Source: Bacteroidetes bacterium UBA7688 (lineage in GTDB: Bacteria > Bacteroidota > Bacteroidia > Chitinophagales > Chitinophagaceae). Taken from it: a stretch of DNA of 15,321 nucleotides. The notes below the pieces were generated by a model that had not been told where the DNA came from, made no database searches, and was given only the letters and a program-made list of their open reading frames with translations. Position numbers and translations under genes: made by a program. Every line of letters starts with the position of its first letter. The first letter of the stretch is position 1. Positions 14,992-15,321 of the stretch are shown here, in pieces. Where the stretch lies: positions 1 to 15,321 of the forward strand of contig DLGS01000064.1 in assembly GCA_002482815.1 (NCBI GenBank), written 5' to 3'.

Positions 14992-15321
14992 ATGAGAGGA
15001 CCAGTTTCAAATTTTATAGAACATCATTACCGCCACTTCAATGCTGCAGCCCTGATGGACGCTGCAAAAGGCTACGAATTGCACCTGACTGAAGGTGGCA
15101 AAATGCTGGTTTCTCTTGCAGGAGCAATGAGTACCGCTGAATTAGGTATTTCTTTGGCAGAAATGATCCGCCAGGATAAAATTCACATGATTTCCTGTAC
15201 AGGTGCAAATCTGGAGGAGGATGTGATGAACCTTGTAGCACACAATAGTTATAAACGTGTTCCAAATTACCGCGACCTGACCCCTCAGGACGAGTGGGAC
15301 TTACTGGAAAATCACTACAAC
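14992..15321 (+). CDS. Deoxyhypusine synthase-like protein (5' part, truncated by window end)
   Basis: An open frame from the ATG at 14992 to the right edge encodes 110 residues without a stop. It starts MRGPVSNFIEHHYRHFNAAAL and contains KMLVSLAGAMSTAELG (37-52), ISCTGANLEED (67-77) and HNSYKRVPNYRDL (84-96). These are strong family marks of deoxyhypusine synthase, including the NAD-binding SCTGAN segment. Eukaryotic and archaeal enzymes transfer an aminobutyl group from spermidine to eIF5A/aIF5A. Bacteria lack that substrate, and bacterial homologues are thought to work in polyamine metabolism, for example homospermidine-like synthesis. The catalytic lysine region lies outside the window and cannot be checked. 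It follows the crotonase gene by 68 bases; whether it shares that operon is uncertain. Confidence 0.88.
   Translation, partial: MRGPVSNFIEHHYRHFNAAALMDAAKGYELHLTEGGKMLVSLAGAMSTAELGISLAEMIRQDKIHMISCTGANLEEDVMNLVAHNSYKRVPNYRDLTPQDEWDLLENHYN

Noticed and set aside
1..15321. CRISPR arrays, tRNAs, insertion sequences, prophage or anti-phage defence genes
   Set aside because: I looked for repeat-spacer patterns, cloverleaf-like sequences, transposase or integrase motifs and known defence domains on both strands and saw none.

Overview
The window reads as chromosomal DNA of a Bacteroidota bacterium, probably of the Chitinophagales/Sphingobacteriales type. The evidence is AT-rich intergenic DNA, starts without Shine-Dalgarno sequences, several promoter -7 boxes of the TAnnTTTG type, a TonB-dependent receptor with an N-terminal carboxypeptidase-regulatory-like domain, a lipoprotein with a charged stretch after its lipobox, and protein families typical of that phylum. 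The species cannot be named from the sequence alone. I see no tRNA, rRNA, CRISPR array, insertion sequence or phage gene. No gene-free stretch exceeds about 200 bases.

Left part (1-5660). A B12-binding radical SAM gene runs leftward off the window edge. Divergent from it is a four-gene surface-polysaccharide operon on the + strand: a Wzz-like chain-length/co-polymerase protein, an O-antigen polymerase/ligase-like membrane protein, a GT4 glycosyltransferase, and a Pol-beta-type nucleotidyltransferase with an apparent N-terminal winged helix. The last three genes are tightly packed (17-base overlap, then direct abutment). The operon ends at a strong hairpin that probably terminates transcription from both sides.

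Middle part (5678-12423), all on the - strand. First in transcription order is a pair of secreted proteins that together make a 5'-nucleotidase (UshA-type) fold split over two overlapping genes: the C-terminal domain first, with a Sec signal, then the metallophosphatase domain with a Tat-like signal. Both halves have lost hallmark active-site residues, so the pair looks like a pseudoenzyme or a protein with a changed function. Next is dnaA with its own terminator, standing apart from any recognisable origin. Then comes a three-gene outer-membrane uptake operon: a small His/Cys-rich exported protein, a TonB-dependent receptor and a lipoprotein. Its likely cargo is a transition metal such as zinc or copper (inference).

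Right part (12503-15321), + strand. A clear promoter drives a bacterial GH3-family acyl-adenylating enzyme, followed closely by a crotonase-fold (enoyl-CoA hydratase/isomerase) protein that lacks one of the two classical catalytic glutamates. The start of a deoxyhypusine-synthase-like gene follows and runs off the right edge. The first two may act together on a carboxylic acid or acyl-CoA. The third belongs to a family found in bacteria that have no eIF5A, and is probably linked to polyamine metabolism.

The points most worth a second look are the degenerate split 5'-nucleotidase pair, the His-rich protein/TonB receptor/lipoprotein set, the nucleotidyltransferase inside the glycan operon, and the GH3-crotonase pairing.
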